DNA from: Trogon surrucura
Taxonomy: Eukaryota > Chordata > Aves > Trogoniformes > Trogonidae
DNA length: 64,000 nt
Assembly (NCBI GenBank): GCA_020746105.1
Contig: CM036617.1
Coordinates: 162,076,912-162,140,911 of the forward strand
Reading direction: 5' to 3'
The translations under genes and the position numbers were made by a program. Within the stretch, counting starts at the first letter, position 1, and each line of letters starts with the position of its first letter. Under the pieces are notes generated by a model. That model saw nothing but the letters and a program-made list of their open reading frames with translations, searched no databases and was not told where the DNA came from. This document shows, piece by piece, positions 35,443-48,500 of this stretch.

Positions 35443-38400
35443 GTGAGTCACAAAAACTGGAAAATGGTAGAGGGAAAATCTGATGGGATATCTACAGCCA
35501 CATTTGGAGAGGAAAAATCACCCCAGTGAGGGATGGAAGGGAGGTGTGATTAGAAGAAGGGTGTATCACGTTGAAGGAGAGATTCCAGTTACCACGTGGG
35601 TAAGAAGTCAACACCTGGAAGGCAGTCTGTAAATACAAAATGATGTCAGACTACATTGAGTCTTTGATTTTGTCAGAGCCCTGAGCTCATTAATGACCCT
35701 AATGACCCTGATGCTTCACCTGGGGCCCACACCCATGAGCCCAGGAGCTCTATTTAAGCTCAGCTGTGGACATTCACTCCTTGCTTGAGCTATACTGGAG
35801 TGTTCTGGTCTCTTTTAGAGCCACAGCCGTGCCCCTGTCTGACTCAGAAGCTCATTGACCTGGATCTTGGCCTATGGATTTGCTTCCTGGCTTGATTTTT
35901 GTCATTATGGACCTGCCTAGATGATCCCCGTGCCTGACCTTTTTCCTAACCTACTGATTGTCTCCCTGACTTGACCTCAGACCTGTCTCATTGCTGTTAT
36001 ATTGCATTTTGATGTGATTTTTTGGTGGACCTGGACATCACCTCTGTGTCTGTCCTGCTCACCTCTCTCTGGCACTGTGGGACCAAGACCTAGCTGGCAA
36101 GGCTCCCCCTTGATTCTTGGATCACCTTCCTTTAAGGAACAGCCTTGCTCTTGCTGGTCCCTGACAGATTTATCCTGGTGTTTGGATGTCAGGTCTTCCG
36201 GAGCGAGCAGCCTCCTTGCCAGCTGGAGCCAGAAAGCAACATAGCAAGTCTGAGAGGAAGGGAGAGCTCTCCAGCCAAAAATAACTAATTTAATTTTTTT
36301 TAGCCTTAACAAAAGTTTGGTGACTGGTAGCTGTGTGGCTGTGTGACTAAGTGTGTGCACCCAGAGCTCTAGTCGGGCTGTAAGATGACATCAGCTCAAG
36401 GAGCATGCCAGCAGCCTCTCAGTCATCTCTTTCCTCTTGCTTGCCAAGAGCTGTTGATGCTTCCCAAAACATGTGGTAAAAGAAGCCTCATGCATGTTTA
36501 TATTCAAGGCAGGATGAGGGCCTGCCCCTGACCAGACTGCCACAGTGTATTTGAGAGTCTGAGCCAAAACAATGCTGCTTTGACAGAGACTAATTCCTGA
36601 TGGCTAGTCATTAGCAGGGTGAGGCTTATCCCTGTCTTGGCCCTCAGCTTTATCTGTTTACCTTCTAATGACAATCTGATATCTGAAGAATCAGGCTTAA
36701 AATCAAGTGGGGAACAAAAATGCTCAGCCTAGGAATGATAGGAGTAAAGTGCCATAATTTATTGGTTTCCAAAAGCTGGTTCAAGCACAAAAGCTCTGTA
36801 TAAGTTTTGTGAAAAGCATCATGTATTCTCTGGCCATTTCCCAGAAAGTAAATGTCATGTAATCCAACTGCTGTCATTATCTTCCATGATAGAGATTAAC
36901 AGGAAGGAGTTTACTTTGTTTTTTAGACATTGTAGGTAATACAGCAATGGCCAGCTTTTAATCACTGAAGGAGGCTTTTATTTGTGAGCTGAATGGCTGA
37001 AGTTTGAAGGGGATGTTGACCCCTGTACTGAAAAGAGTGGGGTCTGATGGGGGCATCCATCTTGGGAAGCGACTGAAAGGGACTAATTGGTGGGCCTGAG
37101 TCTCTTCGGTTGGCACATTAGGCCTTATCGTGAGAGGAGTTAAGTTAAAAAAAAAACAAATATGGTTCTAAGATAAAGAGGAGGGATATTAGAGCTTTTA
37201 ATTTTGTGTGATAAGGCAAGCCAGTGATTCCTAAACACGCACAGGAAGAGTTGGAACACACTCATCTTAGGCAATAGTTGGTATTCTTGGGCAGCAAAAT
37301 TCCAGTCTGAAAGAGGGATTAGAAAGTTGTCTAAAAATCTTTTCTTTGGTTAGTATAGAGAATGTATGTGTCTCTAAGCTGTGCTTGTTCTTGTTAAAAC
37401 ATGGGTGTTACTGAAGAATAACAAGTGGCTGTCAGAGTCAATGCAGGTGGCCCACTGCAATAACATGTAGGGGTGGCTAATGGGCTAAGAGTCACTGGTA
37501 GAAGTGGCTTGGACATGCTGTGTGCTCTGCTGAAGCCAGGGTCAGGCCTTGCTGCCCAGCTGTGACAGTCTCAGGCAAGGACCAGCAGAAACTGCAAGCA
37601 GGTGTCTCTAAAGAAGCTCTAGCATCTGCTTCACCAAAACCTGAGAGGGCTTGAAATGATGGTTGCCTTAAAGGAAAGGGCTAATTGATTAATCTAGCCC
37701 TTACACTACATTGTTTTTATAGGACATTGTCCTGTTTATTTTTACTGTCTTCCCTTTCTTCAACAATGTGCTGCTTCGCTTAGCCAGTAGATTCACCATA
37801 TGGCAGCAGTGAGGCTGAGCTCTCAGATGAGCCCATCAGTTCTTGTTTTTCCATGTTTCGAGGTGGGAGATTCAGCTGGTGTTTGTTACAGCCTTAGAAA
37901 TTGAGCTGTACCATTTTGCTGCCAGCAGAGAATCACATAGGAGGGTTATACAACCTTAGCTTCTCTTCAGACTGATTCTGTGTTCTGAGAATCTGTTTCA
38001 TTTCTGAATATAACTAAACAAGGGGGAGAATAGTACTTTCAAGGAATATTTACCTTCATAACAGCTTTTAGGAACTTCAGGGGAAAAAGTCCTCAACAGC
38101 TGATGAGAAGAGTGACCAACTGATTTTGGTAAATTTTGGAAAATTGCAGAGGCCCTGTTATCCCTAGGTTTTTTTTTCAGAGTTCAGCACACTTGGCCAA
38201 AGGCTCTGTAAGCCTTCCTCACTCCTCTACAGCAAGTCTTAGGAAACTCATTGAGTCCATCACCTTCTACCACTGATTTTGAAAAACTTCCCTAGGCGCT
38301 TGCTCCTTTGTCACTCAGGATTTGTGGTTTATAACTGCACAGGCAGAGCTATGTGAAGAGCAGACTCCTGAATTCGATAGCAATACTGCATTCAGAGCTG

Positions 38401-39849
38401 CATATAATGAAAACCTGTAATTTTCTGGACACAATGACCAATGTTTGGACAAGTGTACAGCACAGTATTATTCTCAGTGTTGTAGGCAGAGCTAACGCAT
38501 ATATGCAGCTATTTTACACTCAGTCACTATTATCTTCTGTAGAGAGCAAAGCTCCACTGGGATCTCTGGTCCTGCTGTCCTTTTGTACTGTTCAAGACCT
38601 TTCCAGCTCATGCTGTTTCTCAGAACAGATGTGGTCCCACTAACTCCAACCTATGGCTTCTCCCAGTTAAGAATGAAATATGCTTGGCTTGCACAAAGAT
38701 GGTTTTCAATGAAGGAAAAAGCAGGGTTACCATACTGCATTGATGGACTTAGTCGATGCTTTCTTCTCTTGCTTACTGTGAAAACTCGTATGCCTTGCAT
38801 CATGGATTTTACCCTGATTATTGCATTTCTGACAGGAAACTAGAAGCCTTTTTTTTGTCAGTCTTTTTCTATCAGCACCTTTGTACCCATTTATGTAGAT
38901 ATCCACCTTCTCTCTTTGATTCCTGTCACATGCACAAGTCTGGCATTATTTGTGAATTAAATCCCCTTTACGTATTTACATTTGTATTTTACTTTTTTGG
39001 GGGGATAGTTTTTAACATGTATGTAAGGATATAGAACTCTGATAGTAGAAGAAAAACATAAATTTTTAGTTTTAATGCCCTGAGATCCATGTGTTTCCAG
39101 TCTAGGGTTCAAAGAGCCAAGCGGATAAAATGTTACCTGCTTATACTTGATTTTACTTCTTTCAATCTAGACGTACTGGTGCCAAGAGAGTTCTTCCTAA
39201 ATTAGGCAGTAAACCAGAGATAATTCTGTCCATATTTGTTTTTGTCTCTTCTTGACATTTCAATCAACCTCTGAAAATTTCAGGCTAGAAAGCAATCCAA
39301 TCAGCAGTAGGCTTAATTTTGAAACTATTTTCTATGTTGAAAGCTGGAGCTATCAGCACTGGAAGACATCACTGATAAGCACTTGAATGTTGCAATTTGT
39401 AAATAATATTTAAAAATGTGAAATATAAAATTCCTGTTTCACATTTGGTTGTTGGAAAAAAGAAAACCCAAACAGTTGATTTTTTTCTATAGTGCAGGTG
39501 ATATAAATACCAATGGTAGTAAAGATGCCTGTGTCGATATCGTTTTCAATTGTATTAGTACCAGCAGGCATTTAACAGAATTTATTTTAAACAATTACTT
39601 TTGAATGTAGTCTCTGTGTTTGCTAACCATTTACTTGTCCAGGCTGTTTTCTTCAGATATACATTTGTTAGCTGGCTAAAGTGAACACATCCAGCCCGTG
39701 GGCTGTTTTAGAGGTATTTGCAGTTCAGAGCAAAACTTGTTACATCATACATGTTATTCTGTATTTTCCTGGATGTCAGAAACTGCAGAAATACTTCAGA
39801 ACTAAAACAGATCAGACAGCCAAAAAGTACAAGAAAGGAAAAAATTTAT
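35443..39849. other. No gene recognised in about 4.4 kb
   Basis: I see no retroelement tail, tandem array or exon. A 127-codon minus-strand frame at 35977-36360 overlaps an open plus-strand frame and shows no domain. Confidence 0.4.
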
Positions 39850-39992
39850 AGGCAAGGATCAGAGGAGGAGAGATTAAACAGCCTGCCAATGCTCACAAAG
39901 GAAAATCTATGCTGGATTGGATCTATGCTAGGAATTGGACCCAGACATCCTGAATGTCAGTCCAGCCTTAACCGCAAGAGTGTCCCTCTTCT
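39850..39992 (-). repeat. MIR (CORE-SINE) copy with tRNA-like head, antisense
   Basis: On the plus strand 'ggaggagagattaaacagcc', 'tgccaatgctcacaaagg', 'ggaattggacccagacatcc' and 'cagtccagccttaacc' appear in the order of antisense MIR, from the core back to the tRNA-like head. Read on the minus strand the head is 'ggttaaggctggactgacat' followed by a B-box-like 'gggtccaattcc'. This is the better of the two well-supported MIR copies in the window and is ancient and non-coding. Confidence 0.7.
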
Positions 39993-40939
39993 GATTCACA
40001 AATGTTATTACAAATTAACTAATCTGAGTCCTCATGACTCATTAGTCATAATCAGTGGAGTAAAACTATTGCATTCTTCGTAAAAATGCAACACTTTGTG
40101 GCTGGGTTTTTTCCTTGGTACCACTCAGCCTTTTCAGCTAAAGGGTCATTGACTGAAATGTGGGCTGTGATCCGTCTGTTACCAAATTTAGAGATACTGG
40201 GTGTTTTCTCATCATTCTGTGTACATAGCCAGGATTCTCACAGGATACTACTCTGTGATAAAGAGACTAGGCTGGTAAAAAGAGGACACAGCATTAGCAT
40301 TTTAGCTGTCAGAACAAAGGAATGATTCTTGTATTCCTGTCACCTGAGTAAGTGCACTTTGTCTCATAGGTATGGTATCTGCTTTCGGGACATAGGCATG
40401 GGCTTCCAGGGATGTCTTAGAGGACAAAATATTGTTTGAAGCCAAATGGCCTTTTGCTTTAGGATTTTTTGGGGCAATATCTCTTCATTGTGGCTGGATA
40501 CCTCTAAAAATGTCTTTATAGCTTCTCATGACTAAGGAGAAAATCTAAAAGGTGGCTCTGACCATCAAGAATGGGTCTGAACTTGCTCTTAAGACCTGGT
40601 TTAAGTGTAAGTTTGTACAACTCCATGTTACTGCTTGGTGAGGTGCTCTGTAAGCACCAATTAAAGAGGTTGATTTTGCAGCTGATCACATTATTACCCC
40701 TAAAGAGCACATAGCTCAAACTCAAGTTCTACCTTAGCATGATCAATGGCCAACCTATATCCAGCAAAATAAATGACAATCGTGTTGCTGGAAATGTAAC
40801 TATAATGCTGCTTGCTGTATGTTAGAGGAAAAATGGCTGTCAGGCATGCAATGATGCAAGTCTGTGCTAGGATGTGAACCTATCTGGGCAGTGAACTTTG
40901 GGAAGTCCCCTTGTCAAATCCACTGACTAGTGACTGTAA
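39993..40939. other. No gene or repeat recognised
   Basis: Unique-looking sequence between the MIR copy and the split CR1. Confidence 0.4.
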
Positions 40940-41225
40940 AGAATCCCAAAACAATAGATTGAAACAGCTGTAGAAGTCCCCTTGTCCACCTACTTATTCA
41001 CAGAAGAACTTTTGCCAGCACATCATTAGGTCAGCCCTAACTTTGAATAGCTGAGTCCTGAAAACTGCCTAAATTGGATATTCTATGACCTCTGTGGTTT
41101 ATCTCCAATGCTGTACTACCCTTACAGGAATTTTTTTCTTAACACTCCATTCAATGCCTCAGGCTACAATCTGTGGCTATTGTTCCATGTTGTATCATCT
41201 GCTGCTACTGAGGAACATGTGGATC
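40940..41225 (-). mobile_element. Old CR1 LINE, 3' part (split by LTR)
   Basis: The plus strand follows antisense CR1 from its tail: 'agaagtccccttgtccacct', then 'atgacctctgtggtttatct', 'ccaatgctgtactaccctta' and 'ttgttccatgttgtatcatc'. This parallels the consensus order of cctccacaacctct, ccagtgctccaccaccctta and the ccatttcctcttgtcctgtc region. The copy is heavily diverged with no open frame. Its continuation resumes at 41817, immediately after the LTR. Confidence 0.75.
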
Positions 41226-41816
41226 TGTTATGTTTGTAATTACCTGTATTCGATCGGGATGAGATGGAGTTAATGTTCCTCACAGCAGCTCTCACAGTGC
41301 TGTGTTTTTGTAGTGGTAGCTAGAAGGGAGTTGATAGCACCCCAGAGTTTTGACTACAACACCGAGGCTGTGGTTTTCCAACCTTCCCCCAACAGTAGGC
41401 TGGGGGTGGGCAACATCTTGGCAGGTGACACAGCTGGGCCATGTGACCCAGACTGACCAAAGGGGTATTCCATACCATATGACATCAGCTCAGATAAAAA
41501 GAAAAAAAAACCAAGAAAGAAGAGGGAAGTGAGGAGGCATTTGTGGATTGCATTTTTCCTCCAGCAACCGCTACACATATTAGAGCCCTGCTTCCTGGAA
41601 AAGGCTGGACATTGCACACTGATGGGAAGTACAGAATAATCTTTGTTTGGCTTTGCTTCCACATGTGGTCTTTGCTTTTCTGCTATATTAAACTGCTCTT
41701 ATCCTAATGCACAGGCCTCTCACTATATTTTCGCTCTCCCCTGTCTGTCTAAGAAGGGGAAGTGATGGAGTGGCTTTGGTGGGCTCCTGGCCTCCAGTCA
41801 GGGCCAAACCATCACA
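41226..41816 (+). mobile_element. Solo avian ERV LTR inserted in CR1
   Basis: The insert begins with TG near 41226-41231 ('gatcgggatgagatggagtt') and ends with CA at 41816 ('gggccaaaccatcaca'). It contains the U3 string 'ttccataccatatgacatca' at 41468-41487, identical to one in the LTR at 31.5 kb but in the opposite genomic orientation. A polyadenylation signal ATTAAA lies at 41687-41692. No viral genes flank it, so it is a solo LTR. It interrupts the CR1 sequence and is therefore younger than that CR1. I could not settle the exact 5' base or a target-site duplication. Confidence 0.82.
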
Positions 41817-42530
41817 TTGCTCTTCAGGTAGTCATAGACTATTAGATTAGCCTCCCCTTTACCTGCCTAAAGAAGCCAAGATGTCTCAACACACCGTTGC
41901 TAATCATGTGCTCCAGGCCTCTGACTGTTGTGGTAGCCTTCTGCTAGACACACTCCTGTTTCTTCACATCTTTCTGCCCTGGAGAGACTCCAGACTGGAC
42001 AGTATGTCATACGCAACCTCATGAGTGTCACGCAACACGGAAAACAGCTTTCCTAGATCTGCTGACCATGCCTCTCCCAATGTAGTACAGAACACAGCTG
42101 CCATACAGTGACAATGCACTACCAGCTCATTCAGTCTGGCATTTGCTGTAACCTCCTCACACTTTTCAGCAGTGCTGTCCCTGAGCCAGTTTTCTCCCAA
42201 CATACAGGGATGCAGGGAGTTTCCCCACATCAGGTGCAGAACTTTGCATTTTTACCTACTGGACTTCATTAGGTTTCTGTTGGCACAACCTTTAGGTTAT
42301 ATGAGGACCCTCTCAGTTGGAGGTGTCATTTGTTGTGTCAGTCAGCTGTCATATTTTGCAGATTATGCTGAGAGTGCACTTCTGTGTTATCCAGGTTGTT
42401 GATGAAGATTTAAGTATATGGACCACAGAATCAGCCTCTGGAGTACACCATTTGTTACTGGCTGTGAGCGGATGCTAAGCCTTTGATCACCGTTAACCTT
42501 TTAGTCATGGGGTCCAGCTGATTTTCAAAA
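41817..42530 (-). mobile_element. Old CR1 LINE, 5' part of the split copy
   Basis: Directly after the LTR the plus strand resumes antisense CR1 with 'ttgctcttcaggtagtcata'. It continues through 'tgtgctccaggcctctgac' and 'ctgctgaccatgcctctccc', then 'tcaggtgcagaactttgcat' and 'gctgagagtgcacttctgtg', to 'ggagtacaccatttgttact'. These follow the consensus order of CR1 ORF2 read backwards. Together with the piece at 40940-41225 the copy is about 1 kb. It is diverged and full of stops. Confidence 0.8.
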
Positions 42531-45500
42531 ATACCTAGAAGTTCTTTGTTCCAACCTTGGCACTGAAGTGCCCCAAAGGTACAGAGCTTTACCATTACTA
42601 GACATTTCTAAAGCAGCACGGCGGCAATTGCTTCCTAAATTCATTCATATTGGTTCCTCAGAAAGACTATATGTGACAGTGTGGGATTGATAAAGGAAAG
42701 ACCATGTTCAAACAGGAATTTGGCATACATGGAAGACAGTGTGGCTCTGTTGTACTGGAAGCTCAAAAACTGCTACTTTTCCCTTTCCGTCCTGACTTTG
42801 CTTCTTTCCTTACCTACAGAAACTGAAATTTAGGTCGATTGTGCTGTTTAAAGAGAAGGGATGAGGCCTAGGATAGAGACACATTGAAGCTGATAGTGGT
42901 AGCTAGTGTCTACAGACCCAAACAAACTGTAGTGAGAAAAGGCCACTTTCACATTGTGTTGTCCCAACGTGTTAACTCACATCCTCTTCTAGGAAAAAAA
43001 TTACTTGGCATTCTGTCATAATATTTAATTACAACAGCTTCTCCCCCCACCCCAGATAGAAGAGTTTCAAAAGGTGAAGAAATTAAATTGATCCATCTTT
43101 AATTTTGCTTTGGCTGCAAGTCCTTCTTCCTGGTGTGAAAAGATGGGGCCAGATCAAAAAACATTCTCTCTCCAAATGTGCATGGCTCTTGATTGTTTTA
43201 ATTTCAGATACTTCATATGCAAACTCTATGCCTGTAGTCTATGTCTGTTAGTAGGAGGTCAGAGGAGAAAACCACCTCATACATCCAGGTCAGAGCTTTT
43301 ATAAGGGGGCCTTTTATTTATTCATCTCCTCCTCACCACTCCTCTTCAGGATTCAATTTCTTTTTGGTTCCTGTTAGGCTAAGGGGAATTACACATTCAT
43401 ATGGTAAGGAGAGAATGGATTCCTTCTTCATCTGTAGACAGTAACGAAAACTAGAGGAAGCATCAATTTGCAATATAAGATGACCAAGGAAATCCTTAGC
43501 AATTACTACATCACAACTGTGTAATTATGAGGATACACTTTCCTCTCTACACCTGAGAAACTGCAGGGTTGTACTACATCACACACATGTGCGGTATGAC
43601 TGAACAGTGCCAGAAGTAAGTTCTAATGCAGAAGTTCCTCCGGTTGCTAAGCTGGCTGGGTGACCTACTTGTACCGTCACTGGACACTGAGCATCCTTGT
43701 TTGAGCACAAAGCTGGTGTTATTGCTAATGCTCAGACTTCTTAGTTGTTTCTCTCTGCCATCCATGATAGGATTTAATCTCGGGCAATCTGAGGTGGAAA
43801 TGAAACATGATGCAAAGCAACTTGAAGGACTTTTCACTTCAGACAGGCTTATTTAGTTTCCCCTGTATGGCACAGTTTAATGAACGCCAAATCAGAAACC
43901 TACTGGTAAAGCAATAGCTCTCCTCAGAGAGGGAAGAGGAGCCTCTCACAACACATCAGTGCTGTGGTGTGTTGATATTACAGGTGTTGCTGATCACAGG
44001 AATGTTTTACCTAGAGTTAGGCATAAGAGAGAAAAACTAGTCAAGGCTGCTTTTTATACAGGCAATGTACTTATACTACCTTCCATTAATTAATGCTGGA
44101 CTTTATACATATTTTATTATATCAAAGCCCTGATCTGAAAAGAAAATGCGCTATTCTGGTCCTAATTACAGTCCTGCTGTACCTGTGGATTTGATTTGTA
44201 ATCCTGAGTGCTTGATTATGCAGCCCCCTGAGGAAACCCTTGGGCAGTGCTGCCCCATTGGAGGCCATCTTGTGAGGCCTACACAGATCTTCACAAGAGA
44301 TTAGTGTGCAGCTCACAGCGCTCATACGCCCTAGTCTCTCTCGATGTATTGACCTTCTGTGCTACACACATCCAGCGGCTCTCTGGAAGGATTATCCTGA
44401 GTCTGAGTGGCTTTTTCCTCCATAGTCCATCACTCATCTTCTCATAACTTTCCTCCTCTGCACAGAGCATGTGGCTGTTTTCCCAGGATGGGCTAGCAAG
44501 TGTCACCACTGTCAGGCTGGTGACAACCAAGCCTGGTTCCTCAGTTAGCCCATATATCTGTTTATTCAGCTGCCTTGTACTGGATATATATCTCCATATA
44601 CCCTAATGATGACTTGCTGTAGTGAAGGAAGCTGCCCTGCTCTTGCCACCCTCCCATCTTCCCAGACCTTGCTTTTGTTCCTCTCTGATGGCCAATTCAA
44701 AGGCACAAAATAACCCCCCAATAAAGAGGTGACGGAGCTGGATCCCAGAGGCAGTTTCCAGCAGTTTGGTATCATCTCTCCTCTAGGCCCCTCCAGGGAG
44801 ATGGGTGTGAACACAGCTTTATCACTGGGTTCCTACCACTCGCCTCCCATGGTAGGGACTTCCTCTGGCCTTGGGGGTGAAGGGAATGAAATTTCCCTTC
44901 AGCTCAGTAAAGTGATTTCAAGTCCTCCATCTTTTGCTTACTTATTCTCTCGGCATTTTAGTGAGAGCCAAAGAATCTGTTTTCCATTTGCTGTACTTTT
45001 GCTGGAGACTGTAATTGCTCTTTGAACCTACAGGAGCAGGAAACCTATTAAAGGCCCAAGAGGACAGGGATTCAGTGCCAGCCAGCACATTCCTTAGCTC
45101 CTTTCATCCTGCAAGAGGAGAGTGCTTCTGGCTTCTCCAGAAGGGACGTTACTACATTTTGTTCAAATTTAAGCCTGATTTCAGGAGTAAGTCTGCATTA
45201 TTATCTTTATGGTTATTATGATCACTAACACATAAATATCTATGGAGAGGCCATTACAGAAAAACCCAAGTATCAAGCTTGCCTTTCAGTATCTTGCAGA
45301 CTGTATCAACAGATACAATGAAAAGAAAATCTAGGCATGGCATATCAAACTGTGGAAAACTGTTGGTGAGGGCTTGTAAGGTGCTTCTAGAAAGACCGTG
45401 AGAAGGCTGCATATTGTATGAGAAATAAGAGCTGCCTGTTTCAGGTAGAAAAAAAGTAAGAAAATCTCCCATTTATGATAATACATCTTTAATGATGCAG

Positions 45501-48500
45501 CTGCCACCCAATAGGATTTTTTTTTTTGACAAGAAGTGGTGTGGCTCAGAATCAGTGTGATTGGTGTGCTGCTGGAGTAGCTTGAATGTGCACTCTGCTA
45601 GCTGCAGATAATCGTCCAGCAACTGGGTTGCTGTCACTTTGCCTCAGTACAGTGTGCCTCACAATGATTTTCCACCGCACAAGACCCTTACGATAGCTAG
45701 TAGTAATCTGTCCCATGGATTCTGGAGTGGGAGAGAGGGAAGCAGCGCATCTCAAAGAGAAAAATGTAAGCCTCAGAAGGTAATTCTAAGAAAACAAAGG
45801 TAGACTGGGATAGTACTGCGAGCAGGAACACACAGATATTCTGAGGCTAACAATTGAGAATGAGGAGCTTGGATCTGATGCAATGAAAGAAGCAAGCCAG
45901 AAAAGATGATTTTAAGGATGACCCAACTGGAGTTAGAGTCTGTTAGTGAACTTCACAGCAGCTGCTTTTTCTGTACCAGGTTTGGGCCCTTCTGATAGTT
46001 GTCTCTGTGCTACTCTAGTTACATGAATCTTCACTAAAGCTGATACAATGAGCTGGTGAAGAGTTATCTCAGTGCACAGGAATACAAGCAAAGTGGATGA
46101 CACTGCTGTCCTGTCCTCTGCTGAAACAGTCTCAGGAAAGGAAACAGGAGACATGAGGATATCCCATATATCATGTAGCTGTCAGAAAGGCCTCTCTAGC
46201 ATATATCTGGGGCTGGGTCCTACCACAGGGTGGTAGACAGACCTTTGTAGATGTCAGTAATGGCATCTCCCAAACCATCCTAGTGATGGCAATACTTGAA
46301 GAGGAACTGCCTTCTCTTTTATATATTTCTGCTTACAAGAGGGGAAAAAAGGGAGTTTGCTAGGTAGTGATATGGAGCAAAGCCTGTCATGCATGCTCTG
46401 TGTGTCCAACAGAGTCACTGACGCCTGTATTTGCAGTGGTCATGGGTTAAGAAGGAGTCTGTGCTGAACATCACAGCAATCATCCCACTCCCAACAGAAA
46501 ATGGCACTTTGCGTCGGGAAGCTTTTCTATGGGTAACCAACAGCTAGTATAGTCCTGCAGTTTACAACAATAATCAGCTTCTGAGAGTGGGGAGCCTTTG
46601 CTGGCAATCATTCCAAATTCCTTTATCTCCAAATAATCTAGCATAAAGAGCAAAGAGAAAACATTTATTCCGATCCTTAGTGTTGCCCCGATAGCTATCT
46701 CTTCCCTTACTCATTCTTCTTGTGCTCCAGTTAACTTTAAATCATAACACATATCACACTCAAAAAGCCAACATAAAAACTGTGTAATGGTTATGGAGTC
46801 AAGTGCTTTAAAAGTTAAGAAATCCGAGATTAAATTAACGCAGGCAGTGTTTGTGCAGATGGGTTATGATGCTGTCTTCATTTCAAAGTGCACAGGTTAT
46901 TGTTTCTCCAGATATCCTCTTTCTCCATGGGCAGAAGGGAACTGCTCTGAGGGCTACTCATGACTGTGAAAGCCTTGCCACAGCTCTCTGCTGTGTCTCA
47001 TGTCATGCAAAGTAGGTGGTGGTGGTCACTGGAGGAAGCAGGGAACTGCAGAAGAAGCAAGAGTTATCACGGGCCTGGAGCAATGGACCGCTGCCCCACA
47101 GAGCTGGCCGGTGTCCCTGACACTGCCACACAGCTCCAGTGTGATGCTGGGCAAGTTACTTCATGCCATATTTCCCATGGGTGATCACGACACGGCCATG
47201 CCATGCTTTCTGGATGCCTGACATACCCTCCAGTCTCAGACTGTTCTCTGAAGTCCAGAAGGATTATTTTTAATATGAATTGATTCCCTGGTCCTTTTTC
47301 AGAACAGATCCCCAAACAGCTCTGTGTGTGTATGTGTGGGTGTGCTGGGGAGGTTGATTCGCTGTAGGGCAAGGGTGGGAAGGCATAGACTCTGGTGAAA
47401 GGGGTACAAACTATTGAAGCTGGCATTGCAGCCAGAAACCCTGAATGGTTGAACCACAGCTGACTTGCAAAAGAGACCGAATGCTTGCAACTGCAACTGG
47501 CCTTTGTGCTTTGAATACGAAGTGTGGCAACATGCTAGAAACTGTGAAAATTCAAGTCTTTGCCATTCTATATCAGGCATGCAAAATCTTTTGAACCTGC
47601 ACTTTCAGTAGGCAGCCTCTTGTCCCCAAAATACACAATATTCACTGTAGTGCTGTGAAAACAAATTTGTTGATGTTTCTGTAGCAGTTAGATATGGTAT
47701 CTGGCTGAACACCGTGAACCCAAAAGGAGTTTTTAGTCATTCTGCTCTCAGAGCATGGTTTAAATCCTGTGTACCAGAGAATACCTATGCCTATCCACTG
47801 AGCAGAAGAATAAACCTAAGTATAAAATATTATTTTTTTTTTTTTAATTGCAGAAATTCTGTGGCAGGAATCCTGTGAAAGAAACAATCTACATTGCAGG
47901 GCTCAGAGAAAGGAAATTAAAACTTCAGTAGCAACCCTTGTAAGGGCATCTCCTGTAGGTGCTTCCTGGCTTTGTAATTATACTAGTATTTGAGCGTAGT
48001 TTTTGTGCTCAAACTATACACTTACAGTCATCTTCTTTTGTAGCCTACCAGTCTCTGCTGACCTAAAATTTTCTTGACATATAACACTTTATTTTTTTAA
48101 ATAATAGTCAGACACAAGCCTAATTAAACCAGAGCAAATCCTCTGTATAGAAATCTTGTTTTAGAATAAGTGATTTATTTGATTTGGCTTCCTTTGATTT
48201 GTTTGTACAGAAAAAAATTATGAAATATGTGAACATCTCTCATCAACTTCATATTCTACAAACCCTTCTGGATGGGCTTACTAGCACATCCCTGAAGAGA
48301 GAGCAGGTATGCGTGGGAGCTGGAGTATGTCTGAGACGGTGGCTGATGACCTGTTGTCAGATTTTTTTCAGAATCTAAGTTCAGCAATCCTTCTGATGTG
48401 GTGAGTTTTTTAACACAGGAAATTTAATAACATTTTTTGAGTGGAAAATAAAAAGAATGTAGTAAAAATAATGTTTTAAAACTTTTTTTTTTTTTTGTAT

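Noticed and set aside
45780..45960. Old LINE/MIR-type repeat
   Set aside because: Only a few loose word matches such as 'gatgcaatgaaagaagcaag', too weak to list as a feature.
47829..47852. Splice acceptor (T13 then AATTGCAG)
   Set aside because: The sequence after it does not read as a coding exon and no donor could be paired with it.
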